A DNA stretch of 64,000 nt from Mercurialis annua (lineage: Eukaryota > Streptophyta > Magnoliopsida > Malpighiales > Euphorbiaceae): assembly GCF_937616625.2 (NCBI RefSeq), contig NC_065575.1, positions 5,029,501-5,093,500 of the forward strand. Direction: 5' to 3'. The notes under the pieces are model-generated. The model saw only the letters and a list, made by a program, of their open reading frames with translations. It was not told the origin of the DNA and ran no database searches. The position numbers were made by a program, and so were the translations under genes. Shown here in pieces: positions 23,661-35,154 of this stretch. Within the stretch, counting starts at the first letter, position 1; every line of letters starts with the position of its first letter.

Positions 23661-24250
23661 ATTTTTTTGCTAAAGGTTAATTATATTAAGAAAAAGTGAA
23701 GCACATCGGTGTAGATCAAATATCAAAACTAAAAACATCAATTAAATCTCACAATTTTTCTACGGAACTAAAAATAAAATAAATAACACAAGGATTACAT
23801 GAGGAAATTTTGACGGCGCGAAGTAAACCGATAACAAAGCTTGAGCACCATTTATAAATGTAGAGAAATTCAGCTTGTATCATTTTAAATCATGCTTCAA
23901 ACAGGTTTAAAGAACCTCGAATCTAAAATTTGACAATCGCTAAAAAAATTCGAATAATAAAAGATAGATATAAACTCAAAAAACCGGCATACAAAACATA
24001 ACAAATACTCACAAAACTCTAGAAACGGAGCGGTGTTATTCAAACAAAAACTACAAAAGCACATAAATCAGTGAATAAATTGTTGTTGTCAATTAAAAAC
24101 CGGAAAACACAACTTCACCAAAAAATTAAGAATTTGATTAGATTTCTAGAGAGATAAAATGATTTTAGAGAGAGAAACACCCAAGGACGTCTAATTTCAT
24201 TTTCAAATGAATGGTCCAGGGACTTATGAATGCATTAAACCTTTCCTTTA
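23661..24250 (-). mobile_element. Possible retroposon (LINE/SINE-like) insertion, 3' end at the left
   Basis: Read on the minus strand, the sequence has cDNA-like character and ends in TTAACCTTTAGC followed by an A run (23661-23669), as non-LTR retroposons do. A similar arrangement with a longer A tail is at 61593-62225. I could not find a target-site duplication or coding sequence, so this is a weak call. Confidence 0.3.
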
Positions 24251-24839
24251 AATCGCAGCAATTGAAGACCATAATAAATATATTTTAAAATGAGAAAAGT
24301 AATAAAAAAAAGACCATAATAAATATAAATTCTCTAGAACATGTCAATTATTGGTTTAAATGTGTGACACGTTTAAAGAAAATCTTATATACAAGTAATT
24401 TCATTTTTTTTCTTTTATCAAATAAGTCATTTTCTTTCTTCTTCTTTTTGCCATAAAACAAGTCATTTTATTTCACCAACTTCTTTACCAGACCTGGTAT
24501 TTTCTAGTTTATTTGTCCTTATCTTGTACATTTTGTAGGCTATTTTTGGTTGGACAAATACAATATATGTCAAATATAATAAATATTTCTTAGAAATATG
24601 CATAAATTGGGAATAAAATGATTATTTTAATTTTTAAGATGGTTTACCATAGAACAACCATCTTTTTACAATTATGTAACTTGATTCACGAAATCATCTT
24701 TTGTCGTAAGCTATAATTTCATATTTCATTAAATGAAACAGGAATAGTATAAATAGGGGTAGTGATAAAATAAATTCTAACGGTTCACTTTTTTATAATT
24801 TAAGCCTAACGTTTAAAATTTTATAAACAAATCCTAATT
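24251..24839. other. AT-rich intergenic sequence, nothing assigned
   Basis: No supported feature. Confidence 0.4.
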
Positions 24840-25960
24840 TTTTCAACTTTTATATTATGTAGCCGAAGCCGTTTTTCGGCCATTAAGTGGTATTCCATGT
24901 TTTTCCGGCATATTCTGATGGGTGTCCAGTCATATTTCGAGTCGTTTGTGGACTCGTATTCTCGTTGGATGATTTCGTTTGTGGTTCGTTTTGGTGTTTG
25001 GGTTGATTAGGGGGTTTGGTTCAACCCTTCCCTTTTGGCCTTTTGCATTCGCACCTGAAACAAGCACGAGTGTGCTTGTTAGCAGGTGCATTAAAGTGCT
25101 CATCAGGTGCACGATCGTCCATTTGATGGTTTAGGGTGCACGATCGTGCACTTGGTGATCAGGGTGCACGTTCGTGCACTGGCTCAGTCGAGCGTTTTAA
25201 AAAGACTATAAATAGACTTGTTACGTACTATTTCATCCATTAATTTCTGTAACTAACCTTAACCGTCACTTTCACTCTCAAATGCTCTGAAAATCATTTG
25301 TTCCATTTCCCTCCATTGCATTGAATCGGTAAGCTTTCCTCGTTTCTTTTCAGTTTATGCTTTCGATATCGTCACGTTCCGTTTCTTAACTCATATCTCT
25401 TTCGTTCTAGCATCGATTTGAGATCTTCTTCTTCGTTACATTAGTTTACATCATACTTAATAATCCTAAGGTGTTAAATCTTAATTCGGTATGTAAATCT
25501 CTAGTGTTTAAGCGTCGTTCGGTTCATCGTTTTTGAGTTTTTATGGTTGTTTCTTCATGATATGTTGCTGCCGATTATTTGCTTTGCCATTGATATTTAT
25601 GTTGTTTTGAGGTTATATACTGATATGTTATTGTTGGATAACCGAATTGTTATGGTTTGCTTCGAATCTCTTGTATTTACTTTGAATCGTTTAGCTATTC
25701 TCGTTTTTTTTACTCTCGTTTTCTGGGCATTGTTGTTGTCGATTTGCCCTTGAGTTTTGATGTTCATGTGTTGTATTTTGAGATCAGTAACTGGTTGGGT
25801 ATTGCTTTGATTTTGATCTCTTCAATTGTTTATGTTCCTTTGCCATGGTTTGGTCAGTTTGCCGATGTTCTTCATGAGCTATGGCTACCGATCTATTTTT
25901 GTTTGTTAATGCACATGTTGTTTTGGTTTGGATTTTTGCCTATTTAAAATCAATGTGTTT
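24840..25960 (+). other. Unassigned promoter-like/LTR-like sequence with GATCGTGCAC palindromes
   Basis: This stretch is less AT-rich than its surroundings. It holds three related units around 25105-25180, including the perfect 16-base palindrome GTGCACGATCGTGCAC (25136-25151). A TATA-like CTATAAATAG follows (25206-25215), then a pyrimidine-rich leader-like tract. This layout resembles the U3-R-U5 order of an LTR, or a promoter with an untranslated first exon. No partner LTR, primer site or protein-coding frame was found. Confidence 0.35.
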
Positions 25961-27794
25961 GGCTGCATGAACATGACTGTTCATCTCCCTTGTTTCACTA
26001 TCCCCACGGCCCAAAATACCATCGCAAAAAATATAAAGAGATCCTTTATTTTTTAGTTAATATAATTTTGATATGTAAGGTTTTAAAATTAAATTGTTTT
26101 TTTTTAACTATTATGAACTCATTTATACAATGTTAAAAAAAATAGGATCATTTTAAACCTTTTTCAGTCAAAAACCACCTAGGAAAAGAAACACCACCAC
26201 TAAAACCGGAAAGTGTGTTTCTCTCTCTTGGAGGGTACAAATTTTTCCAAGTTCAGGATAAAAAATGATCCACTTTTTTCAATTTGGATATTTTTTATAC
26301 TTTTACTAAATTCAGGTGGTAAAGTAATCCTTTGTTCAAAAAAAAAAAAGACACTGACCCAAAATCACAATATGTGATATTTCATACAATTCCTGAATCT
26401 AAATTATGCTCTACAAAAAAATACAATTTCCAGAATATAATATTTAAATAATATATATTTTATATTTTCATTTTCTATCTCAAGAGCGACTCTTGTTCGT
26501 TTCGGCCGAAATATGTGTTTCGAGTTCAGGGACCCAAAATCTTGTAAATACGATAATTTCGCTAAAACGCGAAAAGATAATAATTTTTCTGAAATATCAT
26601 TTTATCCAAACCATTAAGATGAATATCTTTTCAAAATCTTAAATATATTGTAAAATCAAGAAAACATCGTTATTCGTAAAATCGCTTCAAAATTATTTTG
26701 AAGCATAACCGATTAAAACAGTTATGACATTCAAACCAAACACATATTTGTGTACAAACAGCCTCTAAGGATTAAATATTCCATATTTGACAAAACTACA
26801 ATTTGGTCTCTCAAATTGTCAAAAATGACAATTTAGTATCTAAAATTATAATTTCACTAAATCTCACCAAAACATGGAAAACATACCAAAAGCATAGCCC
26901 ATATTTAATTTGCTACTAATTAATCCCTCAAACTTTAAAAATATGCCAATTTAGTCCAATTTTGCAATTAAGCAAGAGATCACCAAATTCAACCCTAATT
27001 ATCTACATGCAAAGCCAATTGAACATGAAATCAACAAGTAATCATACTCGAGAGAATTTTCAGAATTCTTAACTTTAAGAAATTCACATGCATGTATCTC
27101 AAACATGGTAAAAATGGCATGGAACAAATAAACATGATCACCAACAACTCATAACAAAAGTTGAACTCAAAAACAAGATAAATCCACTTAAATTTGACAT
27201 GCATCCAAGGATTATCAAAAATCATATGCCTCTTGATGATCAAAATACAGAAAATCAATTGAGAAAGACAAGGATCAAAAGCTTCTTTGACAATTCAAAA
27301 GTTCAAATTTGATGCATGTGGTAGAAACTACCAAATTTTTGATGAGAAATACTCAAAGATCGTCAATTTAGCTTCAATGACTCATGAGTAGGCTTAGGAT
27401 CATGTGTTTTTAAGTTGAGAGAGTTTTATTTGAGTTTTAAAAAACGAGTGAAAATAAATTTTAAAACAAAATTTAGATTTATATTCTGATCACGATAGAC
27501 GATCGTCAATACTCTAGACAATCCAATATTTAAAAAAAGACGAGTGTCTAGACGTTTTAGACGATTTTCACACGCTTAAAATTTTGAACATATTTACAAA
27601 AATGCCACCAAACAAAACCAAATAATAAATCAAACATAAACCAATCATAAACCACTCAAGTACTCAAACCAAACCACAAACCAAACATCACACCAATCAT
27701 AAACAAACACATAAGCCATCGGGAACTACTCCGAAACCTCAGCAAACTAACCAGAAACACACGGAATATCACAAAATCGCCTAAATAGCACAAC
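25961..27794. other. Unassigned AT-rich sequence with a MULE right-end fragment
   Basis: No gene is supported. A lone terminal repeat of the GAACAAAGGAT family is at 26235-26338. Around 27490-27570 the minus strand carries GACGATCGTC and GTGATCAG words reminiscent of the palindromic units near 25105-25180, followed by a TATA-like AATATAAATC. It may be another diverged LTR or promoter of the same kind in opposite orientation. Confidence 0.3.
26235..26338. mobile_element. Lone right terminal repeat of the GAACAAAGGAT MULE family
   Basis: The sequence CCAAGTTCAGGATAAAAAAT to CCTTTGTTC matches the right ends of the elements at 21500-22435 and 56485-57314. No left end with the same sequence was found nearby, so the copy is truncated or has decayed. 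Confidence 0.55.
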
Positions 27795-29523
27795 TATTAG
27801 AGTATATTGTTGCTTATGGCTGCTGTGTTGTGGGTGCTGCTGTGTTGGCTATCTTTACCAGCTAGATTACAGCTGTAATTACAGCTAGATTACAACTGTA
27901 ATTACAGCTCATTTCCCGCTCATAATATTAGTCTATAAATAGCCTTAAGCTTGTAGTTTGTAAGTTTTAGTTTTTGTAATCACAAAACTCATCAATATAT
28001 AATTTTGGTTCTCTGATTTCAACATGGTATCGGAGCGGGTCCGAGCCCGGGATCAGGCATTGCCGCCGGAGTTGCCGCCGCGTTATTAGTTTCTTCTCCG
28101 CTGTATCGCGTCGAACCGGATTGATGATTTCATTTTGAGTTTCTTCTCCGTTGTATCCAAGTGAACCGGATTGATTTGATTATCCGTTGTACCGAACTGG
28201 ATGTCCAGTCCCAGCGGTCCGGATTGATTTCAGTTTCAATTGATTTGATTGATTGTTCATCGTTATTGATTGATTGTTATTCTTCTCTGTTCTTGTTTGG
28301 AGCTGATCAATGGCGGCTAATTGATTGGATAAAATTGATCATTCCTATTGTTCAGTTTCATCTTTTGATCATCGCTATCGGTTCAATTTCAGGTTATTTT
28401 GATCAGTTCGTTAGTCTTGATTTCAGGTTCAGTTTCTGTTCATCTCTATCAATTTGTTATATCTTAGTTCAACGTTGATTTGATTCTCGTTTTCATTTCA
28501 TTTGGTTTCTATCAATCTCTATCTCACTTCACACTCTCATTCCATCTTCTCTCAGATGATATGATTCCATCTGTGTTCTTTTCTTCTTTCTTAAGTAAAT
28601 TTATGTCGATTGATTTGAATTTCAGATTCTTCTTTGTTCAACATCTGATATGTTTCAATTAATTGATTTAGATTGATTGTTGTTTTGGTTTATGCAAGAA
28701 AAATTTCATGATAATTTTTTGATTTGATTGGATCGGTTCTATCTTCAAATTGGTGAGACAAATTCACTTTACCGCAGTGCTCATCACCTGTTTGATAAAA
28801 CTCCTCAATGAGTTTTTCTATAGCAACGATAGTTAATTCATATGGTGCTCAGCTTGGTTTAGTAATGGTGATATGAGGAGGGCTTGGAACATATTATAGT
28901 CAACACACATGAGTTTGCAGTATGTATATTACAGAAGAAATCTTATACATGTGTATTTGAAATTCATTGGCCATTTGACATTGTACAAATATCTTGCTGC
29001 CTGCATCCTTATGTTGGATTTCTTTCTCATTTTCTATATTGGGTTAAGAAGTAGAAATTATAAGGTTGTGGCATTATGGTTCTGAGTTACTTCAAGGCTT
29101 CATAGCAGATGATTCAATACTGCAATATACAATGTTTAGAGTTGACATATCATGGAAGCTGCTACCTCCACTCTAATGCACATATTGTTGCTTATGGCTA
29201 CTGTGTTGTGGCTGCTTCTGCAAGGCTATTTCAAGCTGAACATAACTGATTATGTCCAGCTTGAGGGGGGATATTAGAGTATATTGTTGCTTATGGCTGC
29301 TGTGTTGTGGGTGCTGCTGTGTTGGCTATCTTTACCAGCTAGATTACAGCTGTAATTACAGCTAGATTACAGCTGTAATTACAGCTAGATTACAGCTGTA
29401 ATTACAGCTCATTTTCGCTCATAATATTAGTCTATAAATAGCCTTAAGCTTGTAGTTTGTAAGTTTTAGTTTTTGTAATCACAAAACTCATCAATATATA
29501 ATTTTGGTTCTCTGATTTCAACA
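27795..29523 (+). mobile_element. Small non-autonomous LTR retrotransposon (LARD/TRIM-like), 1.7 kb
   Basis: Two direct repeats, 27795-28024 (230 bp) and 29272-29523 (252 bp), bound an interior without coding capacity. The target duplication ACAAC is perfect (27790-27794 and 29524-29528). Right after the left LTR comes TGGTATCGGAGC (28024/28025 onward), a tRNA-Met-type primer site with one change. A polypurine tract GAGGGGGGA precedes the right LTR. The LTRs begin TATTAG and end CAACA, so the 5' end is TA rather than the usual TG. They differ mainly by copy number of a 22-bp unit (two copies left, three right). It inserted just beyond the P450 gene's stop codon. Confidence 0.88.
27850..27910 (+). 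repeat. 22-bp tandem units in the left LTR
   Basis: AGCTAGATTACAGCTGTAAT-type units, each itself an inverted repeat (ATTACAGCTGTAAT). There are two units here, one with a base change; the right LTR at about 29336-29408 has three. The difference accounts for the 22-bp LTR length difference. Confidence 0.85.
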
Positions 29524-30182
29524 ACAACCGAACTTGGATGAAATTATTCCATATTTCCGATCCACGTTTTCTATAAACTCCAATTCCGCACGCACCTGCA
29601 TCAATAGTTTAGAGAAATCTTTTGTAGTATAGGACGAGCTTTAAGCATGAGTTCCAACGGCTCAACTTTCCTCATAGTCACCGTCACTTTTTCAGTCATG
29701 TCAATCTGCTTCCCGTCGACCGTTTCCCAGTCAAAGCATTGAATCAAGGAAGCCAGAGTCAAACTTATTGTTCTCATTGCTAAACCTTCTCCAGGACAAG
29801 CTCGGCGTCCCATTCCGAACGGCAACAGCTTGAATCTCTCAACTTTACCATTCTCAAACCTCTCAGGCTTAAAACTTGTTGGGTCATCCCATAGCTCAGC
29901 ATCTCTTTGAACAGCCCAAGCATTGACTACCAATATTGTATCGGCAGGCACATGGAATCCTCCGATCGTGCAGTCATCGGATGACAAGTGTGGAACTAAC
30001 AATGGTGTAGTTGGATACATTCTCAAGGTTTCATGTACGATGCTTTCGAGATACTTTAGACTTGGCAAATCTGATTCATCAACTAATCGCTCTTCACCAA
30101 TTCTACTCTCTATTTCTGATTTTGCCTTGTTTAGTGCACTTGGACGGTTCAGTAGATTCGCAATTGCCCATTCTAATGTGGT

Positions 30183-30473
30183 TAACAGAAGATATTACTT
30201 CTGCTGATAACTTGCAGTGTAAGATTCCTGAAGTTGCAGTTACAGACTAAGCCTTGAAGCCATGCTCACTGTCAATCTGGCCACAGAAGATTCCTTCCTC
30301 TTGTAACAAAATAGGCAGTTAGTCAGTTATAGCTGAGTGTGCATTTCTGTGTGTGAGCACACGAGTATTGTCTTGTATTTTTTCTTGCTTAGCTCACTGC
30401 TCTATATAAAGCAGTCTTGTATTTTCTTTTTAATTAATGAGAAAATAAAGAGAGAGCAGTTACAAATTTAATA
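30183..30473 (+). repeat. Left (5') LTR of the Copia element
   Basis: 291 bp. A TATA-like CTATATAAAG is at about 30402-30411, followed by the likely start of R. It ends just before the tRNA-Met primer site. It differs from the right LTR at two positions that I can see (near 30290 and 30311). Confidence 0.93.
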
Positions 30474-30651
30474 TGGTATCAGAGCTAGAGAGTTTTCTCT
30501 CTCTGTGTTTTTCATTTTCTCAGCATCCAAACAGCTTATTTGCTTGACTTTATCTTCTTCTTTCTTAATGATTTTTACTGAGTTAGAATCAGCAAGTTGA
30601 GATCTATAATCCGAGTTGATTTTCTTTAAGTTTTACCTCAGAAGTCCAAAA

Positions 30652-33600
30652 ATGGCAGAAAGAGTTCTTAGATTAGAAGAGAATGTTTTGAGTCCTTACT
30701 TTCTTCATCCTGGAGAAAATCCTTCTCTGGTTCTTGTTTCAAGCCTTTTGACAGAAGAAAATTATCACCAATGGTGCAGAGCAATGAGGAAAGCTTTACT
30801 TTCGAAGAACAAGTTCAAGTTTGTGAATGGTTCAATACCAGTTCCTAACAGAGATGATCTTACTTATGAAGCATGGGAGAGGTGCAATAACATGGTAACT
30901 TCTTGGCTCTCAAGAGCTGTTTCTCCTTCAATTTCTCATAGCATTTCTGGATTAGACAATGCTGTTGATGTATGGAATGATTTGCAAGATAGGTTTTCTC
31001 AAGGAGATACTTACAGATTAGGAGATTTGTTAGAAGAAGTATATGCTTTTAGGCAAAATAATCTCTCAGTTACTGATTATTACACACACTTGAAAACCTT
31101 ATGGGATGAAATCTTGAGTTTAAGACCCCTGCCTAGTTGTACATGTGAGCCTAGGTGTAATTGTGGAATGGCTGCTGCTGTTAAACTTCATTGGTCAAAT
31201 GATCAAACCATAAAGTTTCTTAAAGGATTGAGTGATTCTTTTGGAACTGTCAGATCACAAGTTATAATGACTGAGCCCTTGCCTAAGATCAATAAAGTTT
31301 TTTCTCTTGTTATTCAACATGAGAGATTAATTACTGGAAAAGCTAATAATGTCAATGAGCCTGTGGCCTTTATGGCAAAAGGAAATGATATGCATATGGG
31401 AAATATTCCAAAAAACTACAATACAGAAAGTCAGTCATATGATGCAAATGTCTTTTATGCTGGAAGCAATAGAGGAAGAGGTTTTAACAATTACAGAGGA
31501 AATACTAGAGGCAGAGGTTTTGGTTTTGCTACAAACTGGAAACCTACATGTTCTCACTGTGGATATGGGAATCATACTGTGGATTCATGCTATAAAAAGC
31601 ATGGTTATCCTCCTGGTTATCAGCCAAGGTACAGACAACAGACAAGTCAAGCAAATCAAGTGGAGTTTTCTGGACATTCCACAGATGAAAGTCAATCTTA
31701 TACTCAAGATCACAACAAGTCTTTTCAGAATTTCAATTCTACTGGGAATGATACACATGGAAGTGTATTTCCTTTCACACCTGAACAATGCTCACAGATT
31801 CTCTCATTGATTCAGTCTAATCAATCAAAGAAGAAAGAAATTGATAATCCACAAGTCAATTCTCTGGTAGCTCATTTTAAGCCACAACAGCATGATCCTT
31901 CAGGTACAGTATTACCTGCAGTTTGTTCTGCTTCTAAAACTGTTGATAGTCTTTGGATTGTGGATACAGGTGCCACAGATCATATCTCATGCAGTCTGAG
32001 TTTTTTCCATGATTATCATTCAGTTAGCAATGTCACAGTAAAACTACCAAATGGAGTTCATGTAGCAGTCACTCACATAGGAACAATTCATTTTTCTAAT
32101 GATCTAATTCTTAGAGATGTTTTATGTGTTCCCAGCTTCAGTTTTAATCTGATCTCTGCAGGAAAGTTAACTGTTGCAAAGGCAATTTGCTTATTAATAC
32201 ATGGTGATTCCTGTTTTATTCAGGATCTATGTCAATGGAAAACGATTGGCTTAGCTAAAAAGAAGGATGGTCTTTTTCAGCTAACCAAGCAGTGCAACTC
32301 AGTTTGTTCTAATGTTGTTACTCACAGAAATTCAAAAAAGACAGGCTTTGATCTCTGGCATTATAGGTTTGGTCACCTATCTCATCAAAGACTCAGATTG
32401 TTACAAGATATTGACAAGACCATTATTTCAAATTCAAGAGAAGTTTGTGATATTTGCCATCTAGCAAAACAAAAGAAGCTTCCTTTTCCTATCAGCACAT
32501 CAGTCAGTAAAGATGTTTTTGACTTGGTTCACCTAGATATTTGGGGACCAACTAAGCAAGCTTCTGTTCATGGTTACAGATACTTCTTAACTGTGGTAGA
32601 TGATAAATCCAGGTACACTTGGCTTTATATGTTAAAACATAAATCTGAGACCAGAGATTGTATTCAAGCTTTTGTTGCTTATGTCAAAACTCAATTCAAT
32701 AAACAGATTAAAGTTTTCAGATCTGACAATGGTTGTGAGTTTGATTATACTTCCTTCTATAAAAGTAATGGAATTGTGCATCAAAAGAGTTGTTCTTATA
32801 CACCTGAGCAGAATAGCATTGTTGAGAGGAAACATCAGCACATTTTAAATGTTGCAAGAGCATTGAAACTTCAATCACATTACCCCTTCCATTTCTGGGA
32901 ATTCTGTGTTCTCCATGCTGTTTTCTTAATAAATAGAACACCAACACCCTTATTGCAAGACAAAACCCCTTATTACTCTCTTTATAGAGAAAAACCAGAT
33001 TTCACAAATTTGAGGGTTTTTGGCTCCCTATGCTTTGCCACAACTCCTGCTGCACACAGACAGTCAAAATTTGATGATAGAGCTATCAAATGCTCTTTCC
33101 TTGGATATCCTTCAGGTACTAAAGGTTTTCTTCTTTATAATCTTGCATCAAAAACTTTTCTTATTTCCAGAAATGTGATATTCTATGAACACATCTTTCC
33201 TTTTTCACATCAACCTACTTTTTCACAACCAGACACCACACATCCAGATCTTTCTGTGTATGACTTCTTTCTACCATCCCACACCAGTTTGCAGATTCCT
33301 TCCTCACCACCTCCAACCTTAAACCCTTCACCAATTCCTCAAACATCCATTTTTACTGAAAATGATTTTCCACCACTCAGAAAATCCTCAAGAACACATT
33401 CCATTCCAAGTCATTTTAAGGATTTCCAATACTCTCTACCACCATCTTTACAGACTTCACCTCACTCTATCAATAATGTTCTGTCATACACTAACCTCTC
33501 TTCCAACCATTATTCTTTCACTACTACCATAAACTCCACAACAGAACCTACCACATACAATGAAGCAATTAAATTTGCTTGCTGGAAACAAGCCATGCAG

Positions 33601-35154
33601 GATGAGATTGATGCACTCCAACAAAACCATACCTGGGATGTCACTGATCTACCAGATGGTAAGAATGCTATAGCATGTAAATGGGTTTATAAGGTTAAAC
33701 ACAGATCAGATGGATCAATTGAAAGGTATAAGGCTAGACTAGTAGCCAAAGGGTTCACACAGCAATATGGCTTTGACTACATGGATACTTTCAGTCCTGT
33801 AGCCAAAATGACCACCATTAGAACTCTATTAGCAGTTGCTTCTATCAAAGGTTGGCATCTACACCAACTTGATATAAACAATGCTTTTCTGCATGGTGAG
33901 TTGCATGAAGAAGTCTACATGCAGTTACCACCTGGATTTCAACATTCAGATTCCTCTCAAGTCTGCAGGTTGCAGAAATCTCTATATGGACTCAAACAGG
34001 CTAGTAGACAATGGCATATGAAGCTTACAACATCACTTCATGAACAAGGGTTTGTTGCTGCCAATTCTGATCCATCATTGTTCACAAAAACTACTGGCTC
34101 TTCTTTCATTGCTTTGCTCATATATGTTGATGATGTAATTCTGGCCAGCAATTCTCTTTCAGAGATTTCTTCCATTAAACATCACTTACATGCCACTTTT
34201 AAGATCAAGGACCTGGGCATCCTCAAGTATTTTCTTGGACTTGAAGTTGCCAGATCAACACAAGGCATCAACTTGTGTCAAAGGAAGTATTCTGTTGATC
34301 TTTTGACTTCCACAGGTTTTTTGAACTCCAAACCAGTACCAACTCCTATTATTGCCTCTCAGAAACTCAGTTTAAGTGATAGTCCTCCTCTGGCAGACAT
34401 TACTTCATACAGGCAAATAGTTGGTAAACTACTTTATCTATGCTTGACTAGACCAGATATTTCTTATGCTGTTCAACAGCTTTCTCAGTTTTTAGATAAA
34501 CCTACTGCTGCTCACATGACTGCTGTTCAAAGAGTTCTGAGGTACATAAAAGGGTCTCCTGGCTCAGGTCTGTTCATTTCTGCTAAAGCTACTCTTCAAC
34601 TCAGTGGTTTCTGTGACTCAGACTGGGCATCATGCATTGATACAAGGAGATCAGTTACTGGTTATTGTGTGTTTCTTGGCAGTTCTTTGATTAGCTGGAA
34701 ATCAAAGAAACAAACAACAATTTCCAGATCTAGTAGTGAGGCAGAGTATAGAGCACTGGCATCTTTAACCTGTGAATTACAGTGGTTATCTTTCTTACTC
34801 ACTGACCTGAATATCAAACCTCTCACTTCTGCTTTGGTTTATTGTGATAACCAATCTGCAATTCAACTGGCTAATAATCCAGTTTTTCATGAGCGTACTA
34901 AACATATAGAGATTGACTGTCATCTCATTCGAGAGAAATTGAAATCAGGACTCATTCTGCTTTTGCCTGTTTCATCTGCAAATCAGGTTGCTGATTGTTT
35001 AACCAAGGCCTTGGCTCCACATTCTTTTCAGCAAGCCATTCTCAAGCTTGGAATGCACAACATATACATTCCAGCTTGCGGGGGGATAACAGAAGATATT
35101 ACTTCTGCTGATAACTTGCAGTGTAAGATTCCTGAAGTTGCAGTTACAGACTAA
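30652..35154 (+). CDS. Copia gag-pol polyprotein, 1500 aa, single open frame
   Basis: Encodes all enzymes for Copia retrotransposition. Order, with rough residue numbers from the ATG at 30652: gag domain; CCHC knuckle CSHCGYGNHTVDSC (about 300); aspartic protease DTGATDH (about 438); integrase with HHCC region and DDE core (DIWGP about 625, RSDNG, then the Glu region); reverse transcriptase YVDDVI (about 1157); RNase H ending in the usual SSSEAEYRAL block. Integrase before reverse transcriptase defines Copia. The frame runs about 68 bases into the right LTR before its stop. No stop or frameshift is visible, so the element may still be competent. The ATG at 30652 is chosen because no upstream in-frame ATG is present and it leads straight into gag. 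Confidence 0.94.
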   Translation: MAERVLRLEENVLSPYFLHPGENPSLVLVSSLLTEENYHQWCRAMRKALLSKNKFKFVNGSIPVPNRDDLTYEAWERCNNMVTSWLSRAVSPSISHSISGLDNAVDVWNDLQDRFSQGDTYRLGDLLEEVYAFRQNNLSVTDYYTHLKTLWDEILSLRPLPSCTCEPRCNCGMAAAVKLHWSNDQTIKFLKGLSDSFGTVRSQVIMTEPLPKINKVFSLVIQHERLITGKANNVNEPVAFMAKGNDMHMGNIPKNYNTESQSYDANVFYAGSNRGRGFNNYRGNTRGRGFGFATNWKPTCSHCGYGNHTVDSCYKKHGYPPGYQPRYRQQTSQANQVEFSGHSTDESQSYTQDHNKSFQNFNSTGNDTHGSVFPFTPEQCSQILSLIQSNQSKKKEIDNPQVNSLVAHFKPQQHDPSGTVLPAVCSASKTVDSLWIVDTGATDHISCSLSFFHDYHSVSNVTVKLPNGVHVAVTHIGTIHFSNDLILRDVLCVPSFSFNLISAGKLTVAKAICLLIHGDSCFIQDLCQWKTIGLAKKKDGLFQLTKQCNSVCSNVVTHRNSKKTGFDLWHYRFGHLSHQRLRLLQDIDKTIISNSREVCDICHLAKQKKLPFPISTSVSKDVFDLVHLDIWGPTKQASVHGYRYFLTVVDDKSRYTWLYMLKHKSETRDCIQAFVAYVKTQFNKQIKVFRSDNGCEFDYTSFYKSNGIVHQKSCSYTPEQNSIVERKHQHILNVARALKLQSHYPFHFWEFCVLHAVFLINRTPTPLLQDKTPYYSLYREKPDFTNLRVFGSLCFATTPAAHRQSKFDDRAIKCSFLGYPSGTKGFLLYNLASKTFLISRNVIFYEHIFPFSHQPTFSQPDTTHPDLSVYDFFLPSHTSLQIPSSPPPTLNPSPIPQTSIFTENDFPPLRKSSRTHSIPSHFKDFQYSLPPSLQTSPHSINNVLSYTNLSSNHYSFTTTINSTTEPTTYNEAIKFACWKQAMQDEIDALQQNHTWDVTDLPDGKNAIACKWVYKVKHRSDGSIERYKARLVAKGFTQQYGFDYMDTFSPVAKMTTIRTLLAVASIKGWHLHQLDINNAFLHGELHEEVYMQLPPGFQHSDSSQVCRLQKSLYGLKQASRQWHMKLTTSLHEQGFVAANSDPSLFTKTTGSSFIALLIYVDDVILASNSLSEISSIKHHLHATFKIKDLGILKYFLGLEVARSTQGINLCQRKYSVDLLTSTGFLNSKPVPTPIIASQKLSLSDSPPLADITSYRQIVGKLLYLCLTRPDISYAVQQLSQFLDKPTAAHMTAVQRVLRYIKGSPGSGLFISAKATLQLSGFCDSDWASCIDTRRSVTGYCVFLGSSLISWKSKKQTTISRSSSEAEYRALASLTCELQWLSFLLTDLNIKPLTSALVYCDNQSAIQLANNPVFHERTKHIEIDCHLIREKLKSGLILLLPVSSANQVADCLTKALAPHSFQQAILKLGMHNIYIPACGGITEDITSADNLQCKIPEVAVTD

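Noticed and set aside
25547..25947. Two hydrophobic overlapping frames on the plus strand
   Set aside because: T-rich sequence gives Leu/Phe-rich frames by chance; no family match, no splice context.
28161..28662. 105- and 60-codon frames between the LTRs at 27795 and 29523
   Set aside because: T-rich leader of a non-coding LTR element; no gag or pol motif.
30616..30651. Upstream extension of the Copia gag-pol frame
   Set aside because: No ATG in that stretch; the frame merely stays open. The ATG at 30652 was chosen.
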